Of a DNA stretch of 45,440 nt, positions 23,681 through 32,452 are shown one piece after another (position 1 is the stretch's first letter; each line of letters starts with the position of its first letter). The stretch lies in NCBI GenBank assembly GCA_021829645.1, contig JAKBPI010000020.1:1-45440 (forward strand), given 5' to 3'. The stretch is from Actinomycetes bacterium. Its GTDB lineage: Bacteria > Actinomycetota > Acidimicrobiia > Acidimicrobiales > Bog-793. The translations under genes were made by a program, and so were the position numbers. The notes below the pieces were generated by a model. It saw only the letters and a list, made by a program, of their open reading frames with translations. It was not told where the DNA came from and searched no databases.

Positions 23681-26485
23681 ATGAACGTGAGTGTTTTCGG
23701 AAAAGTCCTAAGAGCCGGCGAAGGGAAGAAAGTAAGAAACCTTTCTTCAATAGTTCCTTTGGTGAACGCCGTCGAAGAAGAAGTACAACAGATGAGTGAC
23801 GATGAGCTTGCTCATATGACGGTTGCGTTCAGGGAACGCCTTGACCAAGGGGAAGATCTGAATGATTTATTGGTGGAAGCTTTTGCCGTCGTACGAGAAG
23901 CCGCCAGAAGGGTCATAGGACAGCGCCATTTTGATGTACAGCTTATGGGCGGTGCCGCTCTTCACTTTGGCTGGATAGCGGAAATGCGTACCGGTGAAGG
24001 TAAAACTTTAGTCTCCACTCTGCCCGTTTATTTAAATGCCCTGGAAGGTAAAGGCGTGCATGTGGTAACCGTTAACGATTACCTGGCATCCAGAGACTCT
24101 GCTTGGATGGGTCAGATATATAATTTTTTAGGGTTGAGCGTGGGCCTTGTGGTGCCCACAATAACCGACCAGCAAGAAAAAAAAGCTGCCTATCAGGCAG
24201 ATATTACTTATGGCACCAATTCGGAATTTGGCTTTGACTATCTGCGAGACAATATGGCCCAAGACGTCGATGCCATTTTCCAGAGGGGTCACCACTACGC
24301 CATCATTGACGAGGTGGACTCAATTTTGATTGACGAAGCCAGGACACCTCTCATCATATCCGGACCTTCCGATCAGTCTACAAGGCTTTATTATCAATTT
24401 GCCAGTGTCGTCAGATCTCTCGATAAAGATAAAGATTATGACGTGGACGAAGAAAAGCGTGTTGTCATACCCACCGAGGACGGTATCGTCAAAGTGGAGC
24501 GACTGCTGGGTGTCAAAAACCTATATGACGAGGTATCCGTAGACTATGTTCACCAACTCACCAAAGCCCTGGAAGCCAAAGAACTTTATAGGAGAGATAA
24601 AGACTATATAGTGACCAAAGGTGAAGTTCAGATAGTTGACGAATTCACGGGAAGAGTGCTGGAAGGCAGAAGGTGGCACGACGGTCTGCATCAAGCTGTC
24701 GAGGCCAAAGAAAGAGTTCGCATCAAGGAAGAAAACCATACTTGGGCAACAGTTACCTTGCAAAATTATTTTCGTATGTATGAAAAGCTCGGAGGCATGA
24801 CCGGTACTGCCGAGACAGAAGCAGGAGAGTTCGCTTCGACGTATGAACTGCAGGTGGTGCCCATCCCCACCAACAGACCCATGATTAGGGAAGATCGTCC
24901 TGACGTTATTTATAAAACCGAAATCGGTAAGTTTGAAGCGGCCATCAAAGATATAGCTAAGCGTTATGAGAAAGGCCAGCCTGTACTGGTCGGCACGGCT
25001 TCCGTGGAAAAATCCGAAGAACTTTCCGGATTGCTAGAGAAAAAAGGCATTCCGCATAACGTTCTAAACGCCAAACAACATGCCAGAGAGGCTCAGGTCG
25101 TAGCCCAGGCGGGAAGGCTGCATGCCGTTACCGTTGCTACCAATATGGCCGGACGAGGCGTGGACATATTGTTGGGTGGGAATCCGGAAGGTCTGGCTGC
25201 AAATGAACTTGTGTCAGAAAACCTCGACATATCGACGGCGGAGGGTGTCGCGCGCTACCGGGAACTGTTGGCAAAATATGAAGAAATGTGCGCAGCGGAA
25301 GCAGAAGAAGTGAGGAAGCTGGGCGGACTTTATGTCTTGGGATCCGAGCGTCACGAGTCGCGCAGAATAGACAATCAGTTGCGTGGTCGTTCCGGGCGTC
25401 AGGGAGATCCCGGAGAAAGTCGATTTTACCTTTCGTTGGAAGACGAACTGATGAGAATTTTTGCCTCTTCGGCAATGAGTTGGGTTATTGACAAAGCTTT
25501 GCCAGAAGACGTTCCTATAGAAGCAAAACTGGTTTCGCGGGCAATAGAAAAAGCACAAAATACCGTGGAACAAAAGAACGCTGAAATAAGAAAAGACGTC
25601 TTGAAATACGACGAAGTTATGAACGAACAGCGTAAAGTGATTTACGGCAAGCGTATGAAAGTGCTGCAAGGGGAAGACTTACGCGAGTACACGGTCAATG
25701 TTATAGAAGCGGTCTTACCTAAGATCGTTCGCAATTATGTTCCCAACGATTATGTCGAAGAGTGGAAACTGGAAACTATGTTGACGGAGATTTCTGCTTA
25801 CTATCCTACGGAGTTTGTGCCCGAGGACTTCGAAGAAGCCCTTTCAGCCGAGCAAGTTGTAGAAAGTATCTTAGCAGAAGCCATTCAATATTACGAGGAT
25901 CATGAAAACGAGTTTCCCGACGGGCAGGAAACGGCACGACAAGTAGAAAGACAAATTCTCCTCCATGTTATAGATCAAAACTGGAAGCAGCACCTTGTTG
26001 AGATGGATTACCTGCGCGAAGGTATTCACTTGAGAGGACTGGCACAAACTGATCCATTGGTTGCCTGGCAGAGGGAAGGCTTTGAGATGTTCGGCAAGCT
26101 TATGGACGTAATAGACGATTCCTATCTGCGCTTTGTTATGCACGTCAAAGTGGAAGTAAAAGAGAATACAACGGATTTCTCCCAAGCCACTTTTGTCGCC
26201 CAAGAGAATCCTCAGCAGAGCATGGCAGATGTGAACGATAACTTAGCAAGGGCTTTCCCGACTCAGAATGGGGTCATGGGAGAAACTCCTACTGCGGACG
26301 CCGGCAAGCTTTTTGCCAGGCAGACATCCGAAACTGCTCTGTCGAAGAATGCCGTTCCATCGAAGACGGCCATGTCTCCGGCTGCTTCTGCGCCTGCGCA
26401 GTCGCATAAAACTCCGGGTAGAAACGAGCCTTGTTGGTGCGGCAGCGGACGTAAGTATAAGTTGTGCCACGGAGCGGCGTCATAG
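23681..26485 (+). CDS. secA: Preprotein translocase ATPase SecA
   Basis: A 934-residue SecA, the motor that pushes Sec substrates through SecYEG. The Walker A motif MRTGEGKT lies at about 102-109 and the DEAD-type DEVDSILIDEAR at about 211. The helicase region includes TGTAETEAGEF, NMAGRGVDILLGGNPEG, GLYVLGSERHESRRIDNQLRGRSGRQGDPG and SLEDELMRIF. The C-terminal linker is Ser/Ala/Thr-rich and ends in a zinc-binding CWCGSGRKYKLCH, used to bind lipids, ribosomes or SecB-like partners. The stop is five bases before prfB, indicating an operon. It is the canonical SecA1 type. Two direct repeats lie just upstream. Confidence 0.98.
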   Translation: MNVSVFGKVLRAGEGKKVRNLSSIVPLVNAVEEEVQQMSDDELAHMTVAFRERLDQGEDLNDLLVEAFAVVREAARRVIGQRHFDVQLMGGAALHFGWIAEMRTGEGKTLVSTLPVYLNALEGKGVHVVTVNDYLASRDSAWMGQIYNFLGLSVGLVVPTITDQQEKKAAYQADITYGTNSEFGFDYLRDNMAQDVDAIFQRGHHYAIIDEVDSILIDEARTPLIISGPSDQSTRLYYQFASVVRSLDKDKDYDVDEEKRVVIPTEDGIVKVERLLGVKNLYDEVSVDYVHQLTKALEAKELYRRDKDYIVTKGEVQIVDEFTGRVLEGRRWHDGLHQAVEAKERVRIKEENHTWATVTLQNYFRMYEKLGGMTGTAETEAGEFASTYELQVVPIPTNRPMIREDRPDVIYKTEIGKFEAAIKDIAKRYEKGQPVLVGTASVEKSEELSGLLEKKGIPHNVLNAKQHAREAQVVAQAGRLHAVTVATNMAGRGVDILLGGNPEGLAANELVSENLDISTAEGVARYRELLAKYEEMCAAEAEEVRKLGGLYVLGSERHESRRIDNQLRGRSGRQGDPGESRFYLSLEDELMRIFASSAMSWVIDKALPEDVPIEAKLVSRAIEKAQNTVEQKNAEIRKDVLKYDEVMNEQRKVIYGKRMKVLQGEDLREYTVNVIEAVLPKIVRNYVPNDYVEEWKLETMLTEISAYYPTEFVPEDFEEALSAEQVVESILAEAIQYYEDHENEFPDGQETARQVERQILLHVIDQNWKQHLVEMDYLREGIHLRGLAQTDPLVAWQREGFEMFGKLMDVIDDSYLRFVMHVKVEVKENTTDFSQATFVAQENPQQSMADVNDNLARAFPTQNGVMGETPTADAGKLFARQTSETALSKNAVPSKTAMSPAASAPAQSHKTPGRNEPCWCGSGRKYKLCHGAAS

Positions 26486-26490
26486 ACACC

Positions 26491-27654
26491 ATGTCCACAT
26501 TTTCAGCGGCCACTCCCAACAGTCCGCAGTCACAGCTGCTTTTGAAGTTTTCCGATTTTAAAGAAAGAATTGAGGCAGCAAAGGCATACCTTAAAATTGA
26601 TCAATTGCGAAAAGATTTGCAAAGATTGGAATTTGATTTACAGGATCCGGACCTTTGGTCCAATGCAGAGCGAGCTCTCGGTATCACAACGGAGTACGGG
26701 AAAATAAAGGCCGATGTCGAGCTGATAGAAGGTTTGCAGAACAGTCTCGAGGAGGCAAGCCTGCTTTTTGAAATGGCTTCGGAGGAAGGTGAAGACTCTC
26801 TTGCCGTTGTAGAGGACGACATAAAAGTCATTTTGTCAGGTATCGGAGAAAAATTGGACGAAATAGAGCTCAGAACTCTATTTTCCAACGAGTACGACAA
26901 AAGAGACGCCATAGCTGAGATCCATGCAGGTGCCGGCGGCACTGACGCCCAAGATTGGGCCGAAATGATGTTGCGCATGTATTTGCGCTGGTCAGAAAGA
27001 AAAGGTTTCAAAGTCGAAATCGACGAGGTAACTCCGGGGCAAGAAGCCGGCATTCTTTCGGCTACTTTTATCGTGAGCGGAGATTATGCTTACGGTATGT
27101 TGGCCGCCGAACGCGGCGTGCACAGGCTGGTGCGGATGTCGCCTTTTAATTCTAAACACACCAGGGAAACCAGCTTTGCTTCCATCGAGATAATTCCTTT
27201 TTTGGATGAGTCGTCGGATGAGCCGGATATCGATGAAAAAGATCTGCGTATTGACACTTACAGATCTCATGGAGCAGGCGGGCAGCACGTCAACGTGACA
27301 GACTCAGCAGTCAGGATAACCCATCTGCCTACCGGAATTGTTGTTTCGTGCCAAAACGAACGCAGTCAGCATCAAAACAAGGCCAAAGCCATGCAAATCT
27401 TGGCTGCCAAACTTGCCGAACTTAAAAGAGAAGAGCAGATGGCCGAACTCTCTTCGATAACCGGGCCGCGTGAAAAAGTCGAATGGGGTTCACAGATCAG
27501 ATCCTACGTGCTGGCTCCCTATCAACAGATCAAAGATTTGAGATCACAGATCGAAACCGGCAATGTAACAGCCGTTCTGGACGGGGATTTGGACGACTTC
27601 ATTATAGGCTATCTGCGATGGCAGCGCCGCAATAAAGCTTCGGACGAGCACTGA
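26491..27654 (+). CDS. prfB: Peptide chain release factor 2
   Basis: A 387-residue RF2, which reads UGA and UAA stop codons. The SPF tripeptide that recognises the stop codon is in VRMSPFNSKHTRETSFAS and the catalytic GGQ (263-265) in HGAGGQHVNVTDSAVRITHLP. The gene is a single open frame, so the programmed +1 frameshift found in many prfB genes is absent. The start at 26491 is five bases after the secA stop and adds about 20 residues before the conserved 'RIEAAKAYL' helix; there is no good ribosome binding site, consistent with coupling to secA. An in-frame GTG at 26464 inside secA is less likely. Confidence 0.96.
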   Translation: MSTFSAATPNSPQSQLLLKFSDFKERIEAAKAYLKIDQLRKDLQRLEFDLQDPDLWSNAERALGITTEYGKIKADVELIEGLQNSLEEASLLFEMASEEGEDSLAVVEDDIKVILSGIGEKLDEIELRTLFSNEYDKRDAIAEIHAGAGGTDAQDWAEMMLRMYLRWSERKGFKVEIDEVTPGQEAGILSATFIVSGDYAYGMLAAERGVHRLVRMSPFNSKHTRETSFASIEIIPFLDESSDEPDIDEKDLRIDTYRSHGAGGQHVNVTDSAVRITHLPTGIVVSCQNERSQHQNKAKAMQILAAKLAELKREEQMAELSSITGPREKVEWGSQIRSYVLAPYQQIKDLRSQIETGNVTAVLDGDLDDFIIGYLRWQRRNKASDEH

Positions 27655-27686
27655 GAGCAGTTTTATGGTGAATTTGTGCTATATTG

Positions 27687-27819
27687 TTAAGAAATTGTAA
27701 AGGTATTTTACCGGGTTTCGACGGGAACATTTTGTTAGCCTTGACGGTAGCAAATGTGTTTTACCGGCATTAAAAAATTGATATATCAATGTTTCCAAGA
27801 ATAGCAACAATTTTCTTAA
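27687..27819 (+). ncRNA. Candidate structured RNA between prfB and ftsE
   Basis: A long-range closing helix, TTAAGAAATTGT (27687-27698) with ACAATTTTCTTAA (27807-27819, one bulged T), encloses several smaller elements: GGTA-TTT-TACC (27702-27712), a nested stem ACATTTTG(27727-27734)/CAAATGT(27751-27757), and the 14-base palindrome ATTGATATATCAAT (27777-27790). GGTTTCGACGGGA at 27714-27726 matches the segment just after the 5' acceptor strand of tmRNAs, but no T-arm, tag reading frame or CCA-type 3' end follows before ftsE. TTTTACCGG is repeated at 27706 and 27759. It may be a leader of ftsE, a small RNA or a tmRNA remnant. Confidence 0.35.
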
Positions 27820-27861
27820 GAACTTCCCGGAACAGACCGCATACAATTAGGAAAGAGACTG

Positions 27862-28740
27862 ATGATACGTTTTGACGGTGTTAACAAGACATATAAAGGG
27901 GGGAGCCCCGCCTTGAAGGATATCTCGTTGGATATTCAAAAAGGCGAGTTCGTGTTTTTGGTCGGATCATCGGGATCCGGTAAAACCACTTTCCTAAAGC
28001 TTATTTTGCGGGAAGAAAAACCTGACCAAGGTACAATTTATGTTGCCGGTAGGGATATCGGAGCGTTGTCATCATGGAAAGTTCCCCACCTCAGAAGAAA
28101 TCTGGGATGTGTTTTCCAAGACTTTCGTCTGTTGCCGAATAAAACCGTTGCCGAGAATGTGGCCTTTGCTTTGGAAGTTATCGGGCGACCCCGCCATATC
28201 ATAACCACACAAGTAGCACAGGTGTTGGACTTGGTGGGACTCGGACAAAAGAGCACTAGAATGCCGGACGAGTTGTCTGGTGGGGAGCAGCAAAGGGTGG
28301 CTGTTGCCAGAGCTTTTGTCAATCGACCCTTGGTGCTTTTAGCTGACGAGCCCACCGGAAACCTAGACCCAACGACTAGCCAAGGCATCATGAGTTTACT
28401 GGACAGAATCAACCGTACCGGCACGACGGTAGTCATGGCTACCCACGACGTAGGGATCGTTGACTCTATGCGCAGAAGGGTAATAGAGTTGGATCGCGGC
28501 ACTCTGGTAAGAGATCAAGCCAGAGGCGTTTATGGTTTGGGCGATGAAATGCATACTTCTACCTCGGGCTTGCCGGCAGTTCCTCTGGCTGATGCTTTTC
28601 GGGAGTTTGCCGATGCGAAAGAACGAGATCGGACAGATAAAAAAGCAGGCTATCCGGTGAAAGAACCGGCCCATACGGAGACAAAGCCTTCGGTCGTCAG
28701 TAGGTCTTATTCGGTAAAGGCGCGCAGGGGTAACAGGTAA
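27862..28740 (+). CDS. ftsE: Cell division ATP-binding protein FtsE
   Basis: A 292-residue ABC ATPase that works with FtsX at the divisome, coupling ATP hydrolysis to control of peptidoglycan hydrolases. It begins with [14 protein letters not shown] and has Walker [10 protein letters not shown], the Q-loop in [21 protein letters not shown], signature LSGGEQQR and Walker [13 protein letters not shown]. The catalytic domain ends near residue 225. About 65 further residues, rich in charged amino acids and Pro, form a C-terminal tail not found in the short (about 222-229 residue) FtsE of E. coli or mycobacteria. AGGAAAG upstream supports the ATG. ftsX follows after 76 bases. Confidence 0.95.
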   Translation: MIRFDGVNKTYKGGSPALKDISLDIQKGEFVFLVGSSGSGKTTFLKLILREEKPDQGTIYVAGRDIGALSSWKVPHLRRNLGCVFQDFRLLPNKTVAENVAFALEVIGRPRHIITTQVAQVLDLVGLGQKSTRMPDELSGGEQQRVAVARAFVNRPLVLLADEPTGNLDPTTSQGIMSLLDRINRTGTTVVMATHDVGIVDSMRRRVIELDRGTLVRDQARGVYGLGDEMHTSTSGLPAVPLADAFREFADAKERDRTDKKAGYPVKEPAHTETKPSVVSRSYSVKARRGNR

Positions 28741-28816
28741 CAACTTCTTTTTGCTGCCTTCCGTGAAAATAACAAATGCAATACAGTCAAGAAATCTGAT
28801 CGGAGTATATTCATAA

Positions 28817-29701
28817 ATGGGACTTTCCGCTGAGTACGTAGCCAAAGAAACATTTACCAATTTATGGCGCAATAGGCTAATGGCCTTGGCAGCCGTGCTT
28901 ACCGTGGCTGTTTCGTTATCTCTAGTCGGCACTGCCTTACTCTTGCGCCAAGCCGTCAACAGACAGATAGGGGCGGTGGCGAACAACGTCAATTTGCAAA
29001 TCTTTGTCAATCCCGGGGCTGCGAATTCGGAGCTTACCTACATCCGTCAGGAGATAAAAGCAACGCCACAGATAGAAAGCTGTACCTATCTGAATAGCGA
29101 GGCTTCTTATAATCAGGCAAAACAGCTTCTCAAAGGGCAAAAGACTGTTTTATCCGTGCTGTCTCCGGCAACGGTACCAACGGACTTCCGTTGCCAGCTC
29201 CATAATCCAAATCAGGCTGCTACGGTAGGGGCGTTGTTTAGTGCCGGTATTCCCGGTATCTACAAAGTCACTTGGCCGGGACAGAGTATTCACGTAATGG
29301 AGCAGGTAACCGGCGTCCTGCAGTTGATTCTGTTGATAGTGGCCATTGCTCTCATGGTCTCTTCACTGGTTCTCATCCTGAACGCCATTCGAATGGCCAT
29401 TTTTGCCAGACGCAGAGAAGTCTCTGTAATGAAGCTGGTCGGGGCGACCAACTGGTTTATTCGCATTCCTTTTATGGCGGAGGGTCTGGTGCAGGGGTTG
29501 CTCGGCTCTTTGGTCGCTGTGGGAATCGTTTTACTCTCCAACTGGGGACTCAGCTATCTTTCTGACAGGGTTCAGGCTTTGGCTCAGGCTACGGTGCCTT
29601 CAGGGGACCTCATTGTAACGGAAATAATAGTCGTACTGATAGGGCTGGTCGTGGGCGTGGCCGGTTCTTCTGCAGCCGTGCGTAGATTCTTGGATGTCTA
29701 A
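28817..29701 (+). CDS. ftsX: Cell division permease-like protein FtsX
   Basis: A 294-residue FtsX with the expected layout: a short cytoplasmic N-terminus with the NLWRNRLM amphipathic segment, first membrane helix (about 21-43), an extracytoplasmic domain (about 45-160) that recruits cell-wall hydrolases, and three membrane helices after about 170. The FtsX/MacB core 'NAIRMAIFARRREVSVMKLVGATNWFIRIPFMAEG' marks the coupling loop to FtsE. GGAG lies about 12 bases upstream of the ATG. The next gene, eight bases away, encodes a beta-lactamase-fold serine hydrolase. Confidence 0.95.
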   Translation: MGLSAEYVAKETFTNLWRNRLMALAAVLTVAVSLSLVGTALLLRQAVNRQIGAVANNVNLQIFVNPGAANSELTYIRQEIKATPQIESCTYLNSEASYNQAKQLLKGQKTVLSVLSPATVPTDFRCQLHNPNQAATVGALFSAGIPGIYKVTWPGQSIHVMEQVTGVLQLILLIVAIALMVSSLVLILNAIRMAIFARRREVSVMKLVGATNWFIRIPFMAEGLVQGLLGSLVAVGIVLLSNWGLSYLSDRVQALAQATVPSGDLIVTEIIVVLIGLVVGVAGSSAAVRRFLDV

Positions 29702-29709
29702 GACTCTAA

Positions 29710-30537
29710 ATGCCGGAGAAGATTAAAAATCTCATCCTCGAGTCCGGACTTTCGGATGTGGCTTTTGGAGTGACGGATGCCAACGGGGTTGTGCTGGAGT
29801 ACGGAAATCCAATTTCTGTTTATCGTATAGCGTCCGTTACAAAAATACTTACCTCTCTTTGTGTCCTGCTGGCCGTGAGCGAAGGGGCGATTACTCTGCA
29901 AGACGAAATCGGTGTGAACGGAGCTAAACTTTTTCACTTGCTGAGCCATACCTCCGGGATCTCGTTTGATACTGAAAAGATTGTGTTAGCCCCTCCGGAG
30001 ACAAGACGGATATATTCCAATGCCGGCATTGAAATAGCGGCCGGCTATGTTGAGCAAGCGGTGTCGGCAGATCTTAGTAGCTATATGCAAAAGCATCTTT
30101 TGGATCCTCTTGCTATGAAGAGTACTTATGTTGACGGTTCTTATGCAAAAGACGGAATATCGGTACTGCATGATCTTCTGAACTTAGCTCAAGAGCTCTT
30201 GGGGCAAAAACTATTACCGAATTTGGTGCATGACGGCATCTCTCAAGTCTGTTGCCCCGGCCTAGCCGGCGTACTCCCCGGATTTGGCAGGCAGAACCCC
30301 TGTGATTTTTCGTTGGGGGCAGAAATAAAAGGCTCCAAGTCACCCCATTGGACGGGTGCAAACAATTCACCCGGAACTTTTGGACACTTTGGGCAATCAG
30401 GCTGCTTTATCTGGGTTGACAGATCAGCCGGTTTGGCCTGCGTTTATTTGGGTAAAAATTCTTTTGGGGAGGTCCATAAGAAACTTTGGCCGCACTTATC
30501 CGATCTGGTTTTGTCAATATCCGGCGATCGCGGTTAA
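29710..30537 (+). CDS. Beta-lactamase-fold serine hydrolase (class C/PBP4*-like)
   Basis: A 275-residue member of the serine beta-lactamase/DD-peptidase superfamily. The three catalytic elements are S42-V-T-K45 (SxxK), Y102-S-N104 (YxN) and HFGQSG at 226-231, which stands in for the KTG motif. Between them FHLLSHTSGI is typical of the class C/esterase branch. There is no signal peptide, so it probably acts in the cytoplasm or leaves by another route; family members include esterases, D-amino-acid peptidases and carboxypeptidases. It is shorter than the usual 350-400 residues. It is tightly linked to ftsX (eight bases), so a role in cell-wall metabolism is plausible but only inferred. Confidence 0.83.
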   Translation: MPEKIKNLILESGLSDVAFGVTDANGVVLEYGNPISVYRIASVTKILTSLCVLLAVSEGAITLQDEIGVNGAKLFHLLSHTSGISFDTEKIVLAPPETRRIYSNAGIEIAAGYVEQAVSADLSSYMQKHLLDPLAMKSTYVDGSYAKDGISVLHDLLNLAQELLGQKLLPNLVHDGISQVCCPGLAGVLPGFGRQNPCDFSLGAEIKGSKSPHWTGANNSPGTFGHFGQSGCFIWVDRSAGLACVYLGKNSFGEVHKKLWPHLSDLVLSISGDRG

Positions 30538-30551
30538 AAAGGCAGATACAT

Positions 30552-30566
30552 CCTGTAAGCTACAGG
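30552..30566 (+). promoter_or_regulatory. Hairpin before the nucleotidyltransferase gene
   Basis: CCTGTA-AGC-TACAGG is a perfect 6-pair stem followed by TTATATTT. It lies between the serine hydrolase stop and the AAGGAGG of the next gene, so it may partly terminate the upstream operon. Confidence 0.4.
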
Positions 30567-30593
30567 TTATATTTCTCCAAGGAGGTTTCAGCG

Positions 30594-31334
30594 GTGAAAG
30601 GTGTACTATTGGCCGGTGGCACCGGTTCACGTCTCTATCCTCTGACTAGGATAACCAACAAACACCTGCTGCCAATTTACGATAAGCCGATGATTGCGTA
30701 TGGGGTGGAGGCATTAGTCAAATCAGGCATTACCGACATTATGGTGGTCACCGGCGGCACGCATGCCGGGGAGTTTCTGCGTCTTTTGTCAAACGGGCAC
30801 GAATACGGGGTGGACAGACTTTCCTATGCATATCAGGATTCTGCCGGGGGAATCGCCGATGCTCTTGCTTTGGCCGAGCGTTTTGTCGATGACGACAGAG
30901 TGATCGTACTCCTTGCGGACAATATTTTTGGATATTCTATAGCTCCCACAATTGAAAGATTTAAAGAACAAAAGCAAGGAGCCAGAATTATTTTGGCCAA
31001 AGTTGAGGAAGAAGAGCATCTTCACCACTTGGGTGTACCGGAATTATCCGATGACGGCAAAGTTACGGCTATTATAGAAAAGCCAACTGAACCTCCGAGT
31101 ACTTATTGCGTAACAGGCGCCTATTGTTATGATTCTTCTGTATTTGAAATTATAAAAGACCTCGTACCCTCTGCCAGAAACGAATTGGAAATAACTGATG
31201 TAAATAATTACTTTATTAAAAAGGGTTTAATGGAGTATGACATTGCAAATGGTTTCTGGGGAGATGCCGGCGAATCTATAGATGCCTACTATACAGTGAA
31301 TGACTATGTTAGAAAATTTGGTGTCAATAAGTAA
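30594..31334 (+). CDS. Sugar-phosphate nucleotidyltransferase (RmlA-like glucose-1-phosphate thymidylyltransferase)
   Basis: A 246-residue nucleotidyltransferase resembling RmlA but about 40 residues shorter, lacking most of the C-terminal allosteric helix region. VKGVLLAGGTGSRLYPLTRITNKHLLPIYDKPMI carries the nucleotide-binding signature; VLLADNIFGYSI is the metal site; IIEKPTEPPS, TGAYCYDSSVF and a final GFWGDAGESIDAYYTVN complete the sugar site. It likely makes dTDP-glucose (or another NDP-sugar) from the sugar-1-phosphate. The start is GTG at 30594, fixed by AAGGAGG eight bases upstream (30579-30585). No other rml gene is nearby. A terminator follows. Confidence 0.88.
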   Translation: MKGVLLAGGTGSRLYPLTRITNKHLLPIYDKPMIAYGVEALVKSGITDIMVVTGGTHAGEFLRLLSNGHEYGVDRLSYAYQDSAGGIADALALAERFVDDDRVIVLLADNIFGYSIAPTIERFKEQKQGARIILAKVEEEEHLHHLGVPELSDDGKVTAIIEKPTEPPSTYCVTGAYCYDSSVFEIIKDLVPSARNELEITDVNNYFIKKGLMEYDIANGFWGDAGESIDAYYTVNDYVRKFGVNK

Positions 31335-31343
31335 GATTTTTTC

Positions 31344-31375
31344 AAATTGATAAAAGCTGTTTTTGTCAATTTTTT
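31344..31375 (+). terminator. Intrinsic terminator after the nucleotidyltransferase gene
   Basis: AAATTGA-T-AAAA (31344-31355) pairs with TTTT-G-TCAATTT (31361-31372) and runs into further Ts. The opposite strand has no U-run after the stem, so it mainly serves the plus strand. Confidence 0.7.
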
Positions 31376-31378
31376 GAT

Positions 31379-32209
31379 TTACTGGTTCTCATTTAACTTT
31401 TTCACATAGAGCACTTCTTTTCGAAAGTCAGCCGGTAAGTGTGCATAGGGGTTGTTGTCGTAGCTATGTAGGGCATATGTGGTGCTGTATACCCAGCCTA
31501 TATGATGTCGGGATAGCAGATACCCAATTTCGGAGACGTTGTTTTTTGCCGCTATGGCTATTTGAGCAAACCTCCCGTCAGGATAGTTAGTTACCCATGG
31601 AGACTGAATATTTTTATTAACCGCCACAGCACTGTCTTCTTCATCAACAAAGGTGTTGATGCCTGTCGCAAGGAAGCGCTGTGCAAAATTAATTCCGGGG
31701 TTAGCAAATATTGTTAGATTGGGTGCTAATTTTCGCGCATATAAAACTATATGTTTATAGTATAGAAAGTTCTTTTTACTATAAACATCGGCCATTTCGT
31801 CTAAAAATATTCCGTTGACTTTATATTCATTTATGTACAGTGAGATATCATTTCTAACTTGAGGAAGGGGTGTTTTAGCGTAGTCTGTCGGAATATAGCC
31901 CAGCGCTTTATTGCCTGCTCGTTTCAACAGACCAATAATTGATAAATAGTCACTGTGCAGGTGCGTTCCCGGGCCATTGTTTGGATTGACGATAACTGCC
32001 AATGGAATTTTTTCGCGACTAGCCCATAGGATATTATCCCAATCTTTTTGGTCGTATGAAGGACCGGAATAAAGCGGAATTAGAATGCCGGCATAGTGAT
32101 ACCCTATCCTTACAGGGGCTATATTGTGCGAAGAGATAGGCAATACAAGAACCAACAGTAAAAATACACTGCCAAGCGTAAAGTTAATTTTTCTAAAGAT
32201 AAGTTTCAT
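31379..32209 (-). CDS. Secreted spherulin-4-like protein, putative GH135-type glycosidase
   Basis: A 276-residue protein with an N-terminal signal peptide or anchor (hydrophobic residues about 9-27) followed by a TIM-barrel-like domain of the spherulation-specific family 4 (Sph3-like, GH135). Typical features are GILIPLYSGPSYDQKDWDNIL at the first strand, VIVNPNNGPG, ALGYIPTDYA, the acidic GIFLDEMAD, FANPG and a second acidic cluster TFVDEEDS. In fungi Sph3 cleaves galactosaminogalactan; the bacterial substrate is unknown but an exopolysaccharide is likely. The ribosome binding site is weak (AAAGAG). The gene is more AT-rich than its neighbours and lies convergent to the sugar-nucleotide gene. 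Confidence 0.8.
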   Translation of the reverse strand: MKLIFRKINFTLGSVFLLLVLVLPISSHNIAPVRIGYHYAGILIPLYSGPSYDQKDWDNILWASREKIPLAVIVNPNNGPGTHLHSDYLSIIGLLKRAGNKALGYIPTDYAKTPLPQVRNDISLYINEYKVNGIFLDEMADVYSKKNFLYYKHIVLYARKLAPNLTIFANPGINFAQRFLATGINTFVDEEDSAVAVNKNIQSPWVTNYPDGRFAQIAIAAKNNVSEIGYLLSRHHIGWVYSTTYALHSYDNNPYAHLPADFRKEVLYVKKLNENQ

Positions 32210-32452
32210 GGCTGTTTTTCTCTTTAGGCCTTTTAATCATTAAAGGCATAACAGGTATGGAAAGTGCCTGCTACAGCATTGGCGCTATGCCACACTCTAC
32301 CTACATGAACTTATCCCTTGTGGCGTGTTTATTTTGGATTTTTTGTAATAATTGATGACTTGTTATCTCTCAATAATAATAAAAATATTCCTCAAAGTAA
32401 GTTCATATATTTTTGAGTATGCACAACAAATAAACGATTAATGAGTGCGACA

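Noticed and set aside
25214-25669. 151-codon minus-strand frame inside secA
   Set aside because: It is a shadow of the conserved secA reading frame, with Phe/His/Cys-rich composition typical of antisense frames.
26464-26600. Programmed frameshift in prfB
   Set aside because: The gene is open in one frame from before the first conserved helix to the stop, with no internal UGA and slippery site.
27714-27861. Complete tmRNA gene
   Set aside because: The GGTTTCGACGGGA motif is present, but there is no 5' acceptor strand, no tag reading frame with stops, no T-arm and no 3' end before ftsE, and the spacer is too short.
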